The notes: generated from the sequence alone by a model not told the origin. Positions 24,067 through 31,738 are shown, numbered from the stretch's first letter. The stretch: DNA of 64,000 nt from Tumebacillus_A lipolyticus (GCF_042682745.1 NZ_JBHUIO010000002.1:1-64000), one strand, 5' to 3'. Numbers and translations are program-made.

Positions 24067-24861
24067 TTGCAAAATCGAACGATTACGGTCACGACCGGAT
24101 TGAAAGCGCGCGATGAATATGTGGCGCAAGCAAAGCAGTACGCGGCGGAGATCGGTGGCGTATATGTGGAGCGCCGAAAGCGTGGCTTGGGCAAGATGCA
24201 AGAGATTTACGGCGATCCGTTGCTCGTCGTGTCGGAGCGCGTCAAGCTGCACATCGGCGAGGAGGAATTCTTTTTTCATCCAAGCATGGCAAATACGAGA
24301 ATTAAGCGGCTGACATCTGGCGACAATGATATCGTAATCGAATATTCGGATGCTCGTCCGGGGGATGTGATTCTCGATTGCACACTCGGGCTTGGCTCCG
24401 ACTCGATCGTCTTTGCGCATGTTGCAGGTGAGAGCGGGCGAGTGATCGGCATCGAATCATCAAATGTGATCGCCTATTTGGTCAAGCGCGGTCTGCAGGA
24501 GGTCACAGTTGATGTAAAGGCGGTCAATGCGGCGATGCGACGCGTCGAGGTGATCTGTGCAGATCATCTCGACTACATGCGAACGCTGCCAGATCGCTCT
24601 GTCGATATCGTCTACTTCGATCCGATGTTTCGCCGCACCGTCGAAAAATCGCATGCGATCGAGCCGATGCGCGTCTTAGGCGATGACCGCCCGATCACCG
24701 CAGCAGCGATTGCGGAAGCGAAGCGCGTGGCGAGGCGGCGCATCGTGATGAAAGAGCGCTGGTACTCGAAAGAATTTGAGCGGCTAGGGTTCAAACTGTT
24801 GCGCAAATCTTCCGGTTCGACCAACTATGGCGTGATTGATCTGGAGGGAGCGGGCAGATGA
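24067..24861 (+). CDS. RsmJ-like class I SAM-dependent methyltransferase
   Basis: 264 residues beginning with TTG immediately after the mutL stop (AAAAGGGTGATG upstream). The N-terminal part (TTGLKARDEYVAQAKQYAAE) is typical of the family. SAM motif I is DCTLGLGSDSIVFA and motif IV is DIVYFDPMFRR, which resembles the DPMFP motif of RsmJ (16S rRNA m2G1516 methyltransferase in E. coli). The exact target in Bacillota is unknown. It sits between mutL and miaA and overlaps miaA by four bases, so it is part of the operon. Confidence 0.8.
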   Translation: MQNRTITVTTGLKARDEYVAQAKQYAAEIGGVYVERRKRGLGKMQEIYGDPLLVVSERVKLHIGEEEFFFHPSMANTRIKRLTSGDNDIVIEYSDARPGDVILDCTLGLGSDSIVFAHVAGESGRVIGIESSNVIAYLVKRGLQEVTVDVKAVNAAMRRVEVICADHLDYMRTLPDRSVDIVYFDPMFRRTVEKSHAIEPMRVLGDDRPITAAAIAEAKRVARRRIVMKERWYSKEFERLGFKLLRKSSGSTNYGVIDLEGAGR

Positions 24862-25799
24862 AGAAGGAAAAATTGAGAGTGTTGATCATCGTCGGACCGA
24901 CTGCAGTTGGCAAGACGGCGCTGAGCCTCGCCTGTGCCAAAGCGTTTGATGGCGAGATCTTGTCGGCCGACTCGATGCAGATCTATCGGGGGATGGATAT
25001 CGGCACAGCCAAGATTCGACCAGACGAGATGGAGGGCATCCCCCATCATGGGCTCGACCTGGTCGATCCTGACCAGCCGTTTACGGTGGTGGAGTTTCAA
25101 CGCTATGCAGATCGAGTGATCCGCGACATTCATCAACGCGGCAAGCTGCCGATCATCGTCGGCGGCACGATGCTGTATGTAAAATCGCTGATCGACCCGA
25201 TGGATTTTACCGAAGCGAAGGAAGATCCTGAGTTTCGTCAGCAGCTCTGGCAACAAGCGGAAGAGCAGGGTGGCGAACTTTTACATAAGCGCTTGCAGGA
25301 AATGGACCCTGTGACAGCAGATCGCCTGCACCCCAATGATATCAAGCGGGTGATTCGCGCTTTGGAGGTGCATCACACAACAGGTGTGCCGATGTCACAA
25401 TCGTTCGGCAACCAAGCGAACGAAGGCATGTACGAGCCGGTGTTGGTCGGTCTGAACCTTGAGGACAGGCAGGAGCTGTACGAGCGGATCAACAGGCGGG
25501 TGGAGATCATGATCGAGCAAGGATTGCGAAACGAAGTGGAAGATCTGCTGGCCCAAGGATATCATCGCGACCTGCAAAGCATGCAGGCGATCGGCTACAA
25601 AGAGATCGCCGACTGCTTGGCAGGGCGCTTGACGCTTGCAGAAGCGATCGAATCGGTCAAACAGGGTTCGCGGCGCTATGCGAAGCGTCAACTTTCTTGG
25701 TGGCGCAGAGAAGAGCGAATCTGCTGGTTTGATGTCGAGAAAACGAAAGAAAGGGATCGTATCCAAAAAATCCAACTCCTGTTAGAAGGAATTTCATAG
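24858..25799 (+). CDS. miaA: tRNA dimethylallyltransferase
   Basis: 313 residues. P-loop GPTAVGKTALS, then SADSMQIYRGMDIGTAK, the Asp/Ser substrate-binding segment, and PIIVGGTMLYVKSL; C-terminal RRYAKRQLSWWRREE. It transfers dimethylallyl to A37 of tRNAs reading UNN codons, making the substrate of MiaB encoded 6 kb upstream. GGAGGGAGCGGGCAG precedes the ATG, which overlaps the methyltransferase stop. Confidence 0.97.
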   Translation: MKKEKLRVLIIVGPTAVGKTALSLACAKAFDGEILSADSMQIYRGMDIGTAKIRPDEMEGIPHHGLDLVDPDQPFTVVEFQRYADRVIRDIHQRGKLPIIVGGTMLYVKSLIDPMDFTEAKEDPEFRQQLWQQAEEQGGELLHKRLQEMDPVTADRLHPNDIKRVIRALEVHHTTGVPMSQSFGNQANEGMYEPVLVGLNLEDRQELYERINRRVEIMIEQGLRNEVEDLLAQGYHRDLQSMQAIGYKEIADCLAGRLTLAEAIESVKQGSRRYAKRQLSWWRREERICWFDVEKTKERDRIQKIQLLLEGIS

Positions 25800-25844
25800 A
25801 AGGGGTACGAATACCATATAAAAAAAGAGATGGGGGTAAATACA

Positions 25845-26075
25845 TTGAACAAACAACAGATTAATATCCAAGATCACTTTCTGAATCAAATCCGCAAGGA
25901 TAACATTCCGGTGATCATTTACCTCGTGAACGGATTTCAAATTCGCGGGGTTGTCAAAGCGTTTGACAACTTCACGATCATCGTCGAGTCAGAAGGAAAG
26001 CAGCAAATGGTCTACAAGCACGCGATCTCTACGTTTACCCCAATGAAAAACGTTAGTTTCCACGCTGCTGAATAA
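25845..26075 (+). CDS. hfq: RNA chaperone Hfq
   Basis: 76 residues with a TTG start at 25845 (MNKQQINIQDHFLNQIRKDN), preferred over an ATG at 25830 that itself overlaps the ribosome site GGGGGT and would add five non-conserved residues. Sm1 motif VIIYLVNGFQIRGVVKAFDNFTI; Sm2 motif KQQMVYKHAISTF with the YKH signature. It forms a hexamer binding small RNAs and A-rich RNA. Location right after miaA is the common order. It has its own terminator. Confidence 0.97.
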   Translation: MNKQQINIQDHFLNQIRKDNIPVIIYLVNGFQIRGVVKAFDNFTIIVESEGKQQMVYKHAISTFTPMKNVSFHAAE

Positions 26076-26098
26076 GCGTTGAGATAGAAAACGCTTGG

Positions 26099-26130
26099 GA
26101 AGTGTTCCTTTGGAGCACTTCTTTTTTTAT
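26099..26130 (+). terminator. Terminator of the mutS-hfq operon
   Basis: GAAGTGTTCC, TTTG loop, GGAGCACTTC, then seven T. Confidence 0.85.
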
Positions 26131-26176
26131 TTTCGCTCGATTTGGGGAAAGCTAGGCGTGTGTGAGGTGAACATCT

Positions 26177-26386
26177 GTGCCGAAACAGGAAGATCAGCAG
26201 CTGCCGGAGATGAGCGTCGATCATATCTTCTCGATCCTGGAAGATGTCCAGACGGCGAAGCTCCCCGTCTCCGATGCGGTCGATTCACTGGCCTACTGGT
26301 ATCACGAGGCGTTTCAGACCGGAGAGATCGATGTCGAAGAGCCGTCCGATGCCGATCTGTTCGCAGGAGAAGACATCTGGACATAG
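26177..26386 (+). CDS. Small acidic protein of unknown function
   Basis: 69 residues with a GTG start at 26177 behind GTGAGGTGAA. Acidic and helical: MSVDHIFSILEDVQTAKLPV and YWYHEAFQTGEIDVEE, then a tail DADLFAGEDIWT. No family recognised. It is bounded by the hfq terminator and its own terminator, so it is an independent small transcript unit or read through from hfq. Confidence 0.6.
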   Translation: MPKQEDQQLPEMSVDHIFSILEDVQTAKLPVSDAVDSLAYWYHEAFQTGEIDVEEPSDADLFAGEDIWT

Positions 26387-26389
26387 CGC

Positions 26390-26428
26390 GAAAGGACCGC
26401 ATGTAGTCGATGCGGTCCTTTCCTTTCC
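26390..26428 (+). terminator. Terminator after the small acidic protein gene
   Basis: GAAAGGACCGCAT and ATGCGGTCCTTTC around GTAGTCG, then CTTTCC. It also lies just beyond the end of the convergent Hsp20 gene. Confidence 0.7.
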
Positions 26429-26434
26429 GGTGCA

Positions 26435-26986
26435 TCAAAAGGTGATCGGCACGCTGTGGCCGCGAGGTTTGGACCCCCTGCGCATGTCTTTGATCATCCG
26501 AATCTCAAGCAGGCCGTTCTTGTATTGTGCGCGCGTCTGCTGGGGGCGCACCCGATGTGGAAGTGAGACGCTTCGCTCAAAAGAACCTCGAAAGCGCTCG
26601 TTCAAGTGGAATCGATCCTGGCTGAAATTCCCAAACCGTCCGGCGAGATTGCCGGAGACGGTGAGCTGATCAGGCTGGACGTCCACTTTGACATCGTTCG
26701 CCGATTCGAGACCGGGCACTTCCACGACCGCGACGACCTCTTGCCGGGTCTGATAGATATCGATTCGAGGGGGCATGAGCCCCTGTGTGACATCGGTGCC
26801 GTGCAGACCCTGTCCACCGAACAAACCTTGCCAGTCGGGCATCGACTGCAGTTTGTTCAGCTCGGTCATCGGCAATTGCTTCATCACGTTTTGTAAAAAT
26901 TGCGGGCCGAACATTCGGCGGAGAGATTCATTCATGTTGCCAACGTTGCGCATCTGTTCAAACTGACTTCCGTTGTTGTTCACCAT
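26435..26986 (-). CDS. Hsp20/alpha-crystallin family protein
   Basis: 183 residues from the ATG at 26986 (MVNNNGSQFEQMRNV), with GGTGAGGT upstream. About 80 N-terminal residues are Met/Gln/Asn-rich (FGPQFLQNVMKQLPMTELNK). The alpha-crystallin domain begins at PRIDIYQTRQEVVAVVEVPG and runs through LTVSGNLAGRF, ERSVSLPHRV and YKNGLLEIRM, ending in SVPITF. Such proteins are holdases or, in spore formers, coat proteins. The long N-terminal region resembles the spore-coat-associated type. No CIRCE element is seen upstream (27014-27190), where I see no other feature. Confidence 0.88.
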   Translation of the reverse strand: MVNNNGSQFEQMRNVGNMNESLRRMFGPQFLQNVMKQLPMTELNKLQSMPDWQGLFGGQGLHGTDVTQGLMPPRIDIYQTRQEVVAVVEVPGLESANDVKVDVQPDQLTVSGNLAGRFGNFSQDRFHLNERFRGSFERSVSLPHRVRPQQTRAQYKNGLLEIRMIKDMRRGSKPRGHSVPITF

Positions 26987-27190
26987 TGTTCCGACCTCAC
27001 CTTCCTTCATCATGTGCAGTTTATGCTAGAAAGAGCAGGAAAGGTGCGACCGTGAAGGAGCGCTTCTGAAGCAGAAAATGAAAAATCTCGGCTGAAAAAT
27101 GAAGCTCTTGAAGCGTTTTTTCGGTTCAGGAGCTTGAAAAGAGGTCAGGTCCCATGATACATTTGTTTTCGTCAGATGGACAAAATCATC

Positions 27191-27219
27191 TTGACGGTGT
27201 AAGTGGGATGTGTTAGATT
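27191..27219 (+). promoter_or_regulatory. Probable promoter of tRNA-Trp/tRNA-Gln
   Basis: TTGACG (27191-27196), 17 bases, TAGATT (27214-27219), 19 bp before the tRNA-Trp gene. Confidence 0.5.
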
Positions 27220-27237
27220 AAATCCCAGCAATGATAC

Positions 27238-27313
27238 AGGGGCATAGTTCAGTTGGTAGAACGTCGGTCTCCAAAACCGAATGTCGTGGGTTCGAGTCCT
27301 GCTGCCCCTGCCA
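27238..27313 (+). tRNA. tRNA-Trp (CCA)
   Basis: 76 bases with acceptor AGGGGCA/TGCCCCT, discriminator G and encoded CCA. The anticodon arm TCGGT-CTCCAAA-ACCGA gives CCA. Confidence 0.95.
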
Positions 27314-27336
27314 ACTTTTATTACAATCTCGCTCGA

Positions 27337-27411
27337 TGGGGAGTCGCCAAGCGGTAAGGCAACGGACTTTGACTCCGTCATGCGAAGGTTCGATCCCTTC
27401 CTCCCCAGCCA
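27337..27411 (+). tRNA. tRNA-Gln (TTG)
   Basis: 75 bases; acceptor TGGGGAG/CTCCCCA with encoded CCA; anticodon arm ACGGA-CTTTGAC-TCCGT gives TTG. Confidence 0.95.
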
Positions 27412-27475
27412 ACTTCCATGTTGCTCGTATCGAGTGACTCAAGCGACAGGAACCAATCGAATCGTCCGAACAAGC

Positions 27476-27518
27476 ACCCCTTTGCGGCGCATCGAGTATG
27501 CGAGTGAAGGGTTTTTTT
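27476..27518 (+). terminator. Terminator of the Trp/Gln tRNA pair
   Basis: ACCCCTTTGCG and CGAGTGAAGGGTTTTTT arms with inner CGCAT/ATGCG pairing, followed by six T. The space from here to 27757 shows no gene, only AT-rich promoter-like sequence near 27660-27715. Confidence 0.75.
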
Positions 27519-27757
27519 GTGTTTGCAGATCATCAGCTATGGCGTGAAGTGATAAAAGGGTGGAGAGGAGGTGGATCGGTAGTGGTTGATGCTCAGCCGG
27601 ATCATCGAGGTTAGGGAGACCGATTGGTGTTCGCGGTTGTTGCACAGGGAGTTGGATTACCTGGCTTATATTTTATGAAAATTATAATTTACAAATACAT
27701 ATAAACGTTATACTATCGAGGTACAATCAAAATTTGTTTTGTGGAGGGTTGGTTTTC

Positions 27758-29461
27758 TTGAAAAAAATCGCAAAATCGCTTTCCTCCATCACCATTCTTA
27801 CCGTGCTGGCAGTGCCGCTGTTTGCGACGGCAGCAGAGGCGAAGACGATCGTCATCTATGGTGATACGATGGCAGGTGTGGCCGCTGCCGCAAAAGCAGC
27901 ATCGAACGCACCGACGCATCAAGTCATCCTGATCGCGCCAGGAACTTCGAGCAAACTTGGAGGGCTGGGGACTGTTGGCGGTCAAAACTTTTACGACACA
28001 AAAAAATGGTATAGCCCGAGTCTGGGAACGACCGATCATCCGCAGAAAGGCACTTTCGCTTGGTGGTATTCACAAGTCGGGCAGTTTTACAACACCGACA
28101 CGCTGGCGAGCAGAATGGCGTCCGACCTTGCGAAGTATTCGAACCTTTCGATCATCTGGAACTCTGACATCGAGAGCATGACCACCGCCACATCGCCCTA
28201 TCGCGTGACCGGGCTCAACCTGAAAAATGTAGTCCGCAACTCGACGACAGGCTATGTCACGTTTGGCACCACCACGAGAACGGTGACAGGAGATGTGTTT
28301 ATCGATGCATCTGACGAAGGGCGTCTTGCACGCCTCTCGAACTGGGGGGGAACGACCGGACGTTTCGACTGGCCGTCAAACTATCTCGATGCGGATGAGA
28401 CGGGCGTCAATGGCAAAGCGCGTCAGCAGGCGACAACGCTGATGTTTAAAGTGAAAAATGTGAACTGGCCAACCGGGGTAAGCTACCCCTATACGAATGG
28501 CGACATGATCTTCACCGTCGATTCGTCGACAGGCGCACGGGCGCTGTACGGCGGCAAAGATACGCTCAACACCTCGGCGACCGTCAAATCATTCAACGAC
28601 ACCTGGGGGCCGCAAGGGTATGCGATCAAGCCGATGAACATCGCGGAAAACGGTCCGAGCTCCATCTCCAACGGCGAATGGTGGGTCAACACGCTGCTCG
28701 TGTTCAACGTTGACGGACGTGCCTACGAAAAGGACAGAGGAACCTCGCGCTTTCCGAGCAACATGCGCTCCGATTATAAGACGGTCGATCAAGCTTGGGT
28801 TGCAGCGCGTGATTTTATCGCCACTCCCAGCTTTTTGACGGCGCTCAAACAGTTCAAAGGCCTCGAAAATGCGCAGTTGGTCTACGATCTGTCTGGCAAA
28901 CCGGTCGTCGGCGATGTGATGTACCTGCGCGAGTCGATTCACAATTCGAACAGCTCGACAAGCAACGCGAACGGCACGGAGAACTCCAACTATGAGTTGA
29001 CGACAAGCGAGAGCATCGGCGCGGGCAACAGTGCGACAACCGGTACGGACACCGGAAACTACAGCACGCGGATCGGGCTGTCCTTCTACAACTCGGATAT
29101 TAACGCCTACAAGTATAGCGACATGAAAAATGCGTCGGGCAGTTATATTTGGCCGGTCACCAACGCGCTGCGCCCCGACCTTTCGTCGACGCCTGCCAAC
29201 AACCCGGCGTACGTGCCTTACAAAGCGCTGACCACCAGCTATGTCGCCAACCTGCTCCTACCGGGCTATGCGGTCGGCACCTCATCTTACGGCTGGTCGG
29301 AGCATCGCGTCCTGCCCAACCTGACCGTCTTCGGGGATGCGGCAGGTGTGGCGGCTGCACACGCGGTCAACACCAGCGTCAACCCGCTGTATTTCACTTC
29401 CTCCGACATTTCGAGTGTCCAAGCGAAGCTGAGCAGCACAGGTGCGCGTCTCGATAAGTAA
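27758..29461 (+). CDS. Secreted FAD-dependent oxidoreductase
   Basis: 567 residues from the TTG at 27758 behind GTGGAGGG. Signal peptide LKKIAKSLSSITILTVLAVP ends near ATAAEA. The mature protein begins TIVIYGDTMAGVAAAAKAAS, a Rossmann dinucleotide site in which the usual GxGxxG is GDTMAG. LGGLGTVGGQNFYD resembles the GGmat flavin region of FAD-dependent dehydrogenases (PF12831 type), VFIDASDEGRLARLSNW the D-x-s-y-e-G strand, and VFGDAAGVAAAHAV the C-terminal FAD-binding motif. Substrate unknown. A flavoprotein exported with a Sec signal is unusual, since FAD would have to be loaded outside. Confidence 0.8.
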   Translation: MKKIAKSLSSITILTVLAVPLFATAAEAKTIVIYGDTMAGVAAAAKAASNAPTHQVILIAPGTSSKLGGLGTVGGQNFYDTKKWYSPSLGTTDHPQKGTFAWWYSQVGQFYNTDTLASRMASDLAKYSNLSIIWNSDIESMTTATSPYRVTGLNLKNVVRNSTTGYVTFGTTTRTVTGDVFIDASDEGRLARLSNWGGTTGRFDWPSNYLDADETGVNGKARQQATTLMFKVKNVNWPTGVSYPYTNGDMIFTVDSSTGARALYGGKDTLNTSATVKSFNDTWGPQGYAIKPMNIAENGPSSISNGEWWVNTLLVFNVDGRAYEKDRGTSRFPSNMRSDYKTVDQAWVAARDFIATPSFLTALKQFKGLENAQLVYDLSGKPVVGDVMYLRESIHNSNSSTSNANGTENSNYELTTSESIGAGNSATTGTDTGNYSTRIGLSFYNSDINAYKYSDMKNASGSYIWPVTNALRPDLSSTPANNPAYVPYKALTTSYVANLLLPGYAVGTSSYGWSEHRVLPNLTVFGDAAGVAAAHAVNTSVNPLYFTSSDISSVQAKLSSTGARLDK

Positions 29462-29469
29462 GCGCCGAC

Positions 29470-29507
29470 AACATCCGGTTCCGTCGCGAACCGGATGTTC
29501 TTGCGTT
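29470..29507 (+). terminator. Terminator of the FAD oxidoreductase gene
   Basis: AACATCCGGTTC and GAACCGGATGTT around CGTCGC, then CTTGCGTTT. Confidence 0.75.
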
Positions 29508-29917
29508 TGGGGAACCTGTTGAAGATCGGTTGCGTCAGACTGGGGGTGCAATGTCGATTGCGCATTGGCGAGCGGAAGCAGGTGAGTCGTGACAGTCACT
29601 ATATAATAGCCGGCGTTTGCCATTCGCTTTGAGGTCGAAGGCTGGGGATGCGAGCTGCGGTGAACCACCGTCAGAGACGATCCGAAAAGAGGATCTCTGC
29701 AGAGAAGAGAGGGCGATAATCAGAAGGCTGTTCATCAATTGGAGTCTGCCAGAATAACGGAAAGGAAAGCGCAACACAATCGAGGAAAATATTTTTACAC
29801 ACAACCTCTTGCATCTTCCGTGAAAATCATGTATATTAGTTTTCGCAGGCAACACTGGGCACTCGGTGCTGAGTGGCTGATGGAAAAAGTGTTCCTGTCG
29901 AAGCGTAAAAGCTGTGA
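29508..29917 (+). promoter_or_regulatory. Leader region and promoter of the tRNA-5S cluster
   Basis: No gene seen. TTGCAT (29809-29814), 17 bases, TATATT (29832-29837) forms a promoter about 80 bp before tRNA-Leu. The rest (29508-29800) holds nothing I can name. Confidence 0.5.
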
Positions 29918-30000
29918 GCGGATGTGGCGGAATTGGCAGACGCACTGGATTTAGGTTCCAGCGGGCGACCGTGGGGGTTCGAGTCCCTTCATCCGCACCA
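29918..30000 (+). tRNA. tRNA-Leu (TAG)
   Basis: 83 bases with a variable arm; acceptor GCGGATG/CATCCGC, encoded CCA; anticodon loop TTTAGGT. First gene of an 11-tRNA cluster. Confidence 0.95.
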
Positions 30001-30023
30001 TGTTTTCACAAGCAACCTATTTT

Positions 30024-30100
30024 GTGCCCTTAGCTCAGCTGGATAGAGCGTTTGACTACGAATCAAAAGGTCAGGAGTTCGAATCTCTTAGGGCACGCCA
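30024..30100 (+). tRNA. tRNA-Arg (ACG)
   Basis: 77 bases; acceptor GTGCCCT/AGGGCAC with G and encoded CCA; anticodon loop CTACGAA, A34 expected to become inosine. Confidence 0.95.
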
Positions 30101-30129
30101 TAAAAGTCGGCACGTGAGTGTCGACACTT

Positions 30130-30205
30130 GGGGGTATAGCTCAGTTGGTAGAGCACCTGCCTTGCAAGCAGGGGGTCAGCGGTTCGAATCCGCTTATCTC
30201 CACCA
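30130..30205 (+). tRNA. tRNA-Ala (TGC)
   Basis: 76 bases; acceptor GGGGGTA/TATCTCC with G-T pairs, encoded CCA; anticodon loop CTTGCAA. Confidence 0.93.
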
Positions 30206-30209
30206 AGAT

Positions 30210-30285
30210 TCCTCGATAGCTCAGTTGGTAGAGCGCCCGACTGTTAATCGGATGGTCACAGGTTCGAGTCCTGTTCGGGGAGCCA
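30210..30285 (+). tRNA. tRNA-Asn (GTT)
   Basis: 76 bases; acceptor TCCTCGA/TCGGGGA with encoded CCA; anticodon loop CTGTTAA. Confidence 0.94.
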
Positions 30286-30289
30286 TCAT

Positions 30290-30366
30290 GGCCCGTTGGA
30301 GAAGCGGCTTAACTCACCGCCCTTTCAAGGCGGCATTCACGGGTTCGAATCCCGTACGGGTCACCA
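30290..30366 (+). tRNA. tRNA-Glu (TTC)
   Basis: 77 bases; acceptor GGCCCGT/ACGGGTC with encoded CCA; anticodon arm CCGCC-CTTTCAA-GGCGG. Confidence 0.94.
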
Positions 30367-30438
30367 TGTTTTTTAAGGAAGGCCAACTAAGGACGCGACG
30401 TCCTGTCGCAACGTTGGCACTAGTACGTCCTGTACGTC

Positions 30439-30514
30439 GGAGGTTTAGCTCAGCTGGGAGAGCATCTGCCTTACAAGCAGAGGGTCGGCGGTTCGATCCC
30501 GTCAACCTCCACCA
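30439..30514 (+). tRNA. tRNA-Val (TAC)
   Basis: 76 bases; acceptor GGAGGTT/AACCTCC with encoded CCA; anticodon loop CTTACAA. The 72-bp spacer before it contains a short CGTCCTGT repeat. Confidence 0.95.
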
Positions 30515-30532
30515 TTTTTAACCTAATATTGT

Positions 30533-30608
30533 CGCGGGGTGGAGCAGTTGGCAGCTCGTCGGGCTCATAACCCGAAGGTCGCAGGTTCGAGTCCTGTCCC
30601 CGCAACCA
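30533..30608 (+). tRNA. Initiator tRNA-fMet (CAT)
   Basis: 76 bases; acceptor CGCGGGG/CCCCGCA leaves position 1 unpaired (C1-A72), and the anticodon stem TCGGG-CTCATAA-CCCGA has three G-C pairs. Both are hallmarks of the initiator rather than an elongator tRNA. Confidence 0.93.
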
Positions 30609-30612
30609 AGCT

Positions 30613-30689
30613 GGAGCTGTGGTGTAGAGGCCTAACATGCCTGCCTGTCACGCAGGAGACCGCGGGTTCGAATCCCGTCAGCTCCGCCA
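30613..30689 (+). tRNA. tRNA-Asp (GTC)
   Basis: 77 bases; acceptor GGAGCTG/CAGCTCC, encoded CCA; anticodon arm CCTGC-CTGTCAC-GCAGG. Confidence 0.95.
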
Positions 30690-30711
30690 TATTTACAAGT
30701 AAGAATGATAC

Positions 30712-30802
30712 GGAGAGTTGGCCGAGTTGGTCGAAGGCGCTCCCCTGCTAAGGGAGTATACTGGAAACAGTATCGAGGGTTCGAATCCCTTGCTCTCCGC
30801 CA
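30712..30802 (+). tRNA. tRNA-Ser (GCT)
   Basis: 91 bases with the long variable arm of serine tRNAs (ATACTGGAAACAGTAT); acceptor GGAGAGT/GCTCTCC, encoded CCA; anticodon loop CTGCTAA. Confidence 0.95.
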
Positions 30803-30805
30803 TCT

Positions 30806-30879
30806 GCGGATGTAGTTCAATGGTAGAACTTCGGCTTCCCAAGCCGACAGCGTGGGTTCGATTCCCATCATCCGCTCCA
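30806..30879 (+). tRNA. tRNA-Gly (CCC)
   Basis: 74 bases; acceptor GCGGATG/CATCCGC, encoded CCA. The anticodon arm TCGGC-TTCCCAA-GCCGA reads CCC, a tRNA for GGG codons. Confidence 0.92.
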
Positions 30880-30884
30880 TCTAT

Positions 30885-30961
30885 GGGCCCATAGCTCAGT
30901 TGGCTAGAGCGCACGACTGATAATCGTGAGGTCGGAAGTTCGAATCTTCTTGGGCCCACCA
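30885..30961 (+). tRNA. tRNA-Ile (GAT)
   Basis: 77 bases; acceptor GGGCCCA/TGGGCCC, encoded CCA; anticodon arm CACGA-CTGATAA-TCGTG. Confidence 0.95.
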
Positions 30962-30983
30962 TTTGTTACATTTCACATCCCCA

Positions 30984-31103
30984 TAGTCTAGTGGCAATGT
31001 CGCGGAGGTCACACCTGTTCCCATCCCGAACACAGAAGTTAAGCTCCGCAGAGCCGATGGTACTTGGACCGCAGGGTCCTGGGAGAGTAGGTCGCCGCTA
31101 GGC
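30984..31103 (+). rRNA. rrf: Solitary 5S ribosomal RNA
   Basis: The closing helix CTAGTGGC/GCCGCTAG, GGAGGTCACACCTGTTCCCA and CCGAACACAGAAGTTAAGCTC are standard 5S positions, and TGGGAGAGTAGGTCGCC is the 3' domain. No 16S or 23S is in the window. The gene closes a tRNA cluster, as 5S genes do at the end of some Bacillota tRNA arrays. Ends are approximate by a few bases. Confidence 0.93.
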
Positions 31104-31486
31104 GAGAAAAGACTCGATCTGAAAGGTCGGGTCTTTTTTGTTTGCAGAGGAAGTAGAAGAAGTGCCGCGTTCGGAGCGGAGCGGAGAACCACCGAAGCGA
31201 AAGCGAAGGTATGGTACTTGGACCGCAGGGTCCTGGGAGAGTAGGTAGTCGCTAGGCGAGAGAAGACCCGATCTGATCGATCGGGTCTTTTTTGTTTGCA
31301 GAGCAAGTAGAAGAAGTGCCGCGTTCGGAGCGGAGCGGAGAACCACCGAAGCGAAAGCGAAGGTATGGTACTTGGACCGCAGGGTCCTGGGAGAGTAGGT
31401 CGCCGCTAGGCGAGAAAAGACTCGATCTGAAAGATCGGGTCTTTTTTGTTTGCAGAGGAAGTAGAAGAAGTGCCGCGTTCGGAGCG
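31057..31486 (+). repeat. 154-bp tandem repeat containing the 5S 3' half and its terminator
   Basis: Units start at 31057, 31211 and 31365 (ATGGTACTTGGACC), exactly 154 bp apart; the third is cut off near 31486. Each holds the last 46 or so bases of 5S, a terminator stem (GACTCGATC/GGTCGGGTC type) with six T and GTTTGCAG, then a purine-rich stretch with GCGGAGCGGAG and GAAGCGAAAGCGAAGG. Unit 2 has substitutions in the 5S part (GTAGGTAGTCGC) and the hairpin. Only the first unit is joined to a full 5S gene. Confidence 0.85.
31108..31139 (+). terminator. Terminator of the tRNA-5S cluster
   Basis: AAAGACTCGATCT, GAAA, GGTCGGGTCTTTTTT. Duplicates lie near 31262-31293 and 31416-31447 in the tandem units. 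Confidence 0.8.
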
Positions 31487-31557
31487 CAGTCCTTCATGAA
31501 CAGCTCATGTTCTCCTTTCCGCTCGGGAACGATAGACTGGAAAGGGGGAATCGATAC

Positions 31558-31731
31558 ATGCGCAACAAAGACAACCACCCGGGCAATTTTGGCGGACCGA
31601 AGCGTTTCAAGAACCCAAAGGCAAAATCGGAATACGCACCGCTTCGACCAGACGGTTCGATCGCACCGCGCCCGCAAGAGCGGATGCACGAAGGAGCAAC
31701 GCATCACGATTTTCCAAATGAAAACTCATGA
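31558..31731 (+). CDS. Small hydrophilic protein of unknown function
   Basis: 57 residues from the ATG at 31558 behind AAAGGGGGA. The sequence MRNKDNHPGNFGGPKRFKNP continues with KAKSEYAPLRPDGSIAPRPQ and HHDFPNENS. It is rich in Asn, Pro, Lys and His with no hydrophobic core, so likely disordered or a nucleic-acid or spore-associated small protein. Own terminator downstream. No family recognised. Confidence 0.55.
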   Translation: MRNKDNHPGNFGGPKRFKNPKAKSEYAPLRPDGSIAPRPQERMHEGATHHDFPNENS

Positions 31732-31738
31732 GTCTTTC

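Noticed and set aside
29960..30960. Open frames of 60-170 codons across the tRNA cluster
   Set aside because: They translate structured tRNA genes with complete cloverleaf features and CCA ends.
31096..31706. Open frames through the 154-bp 5S repeats on both strands
   Set aside because: They follow the repeat period and cover rRNA and terminator sequence.
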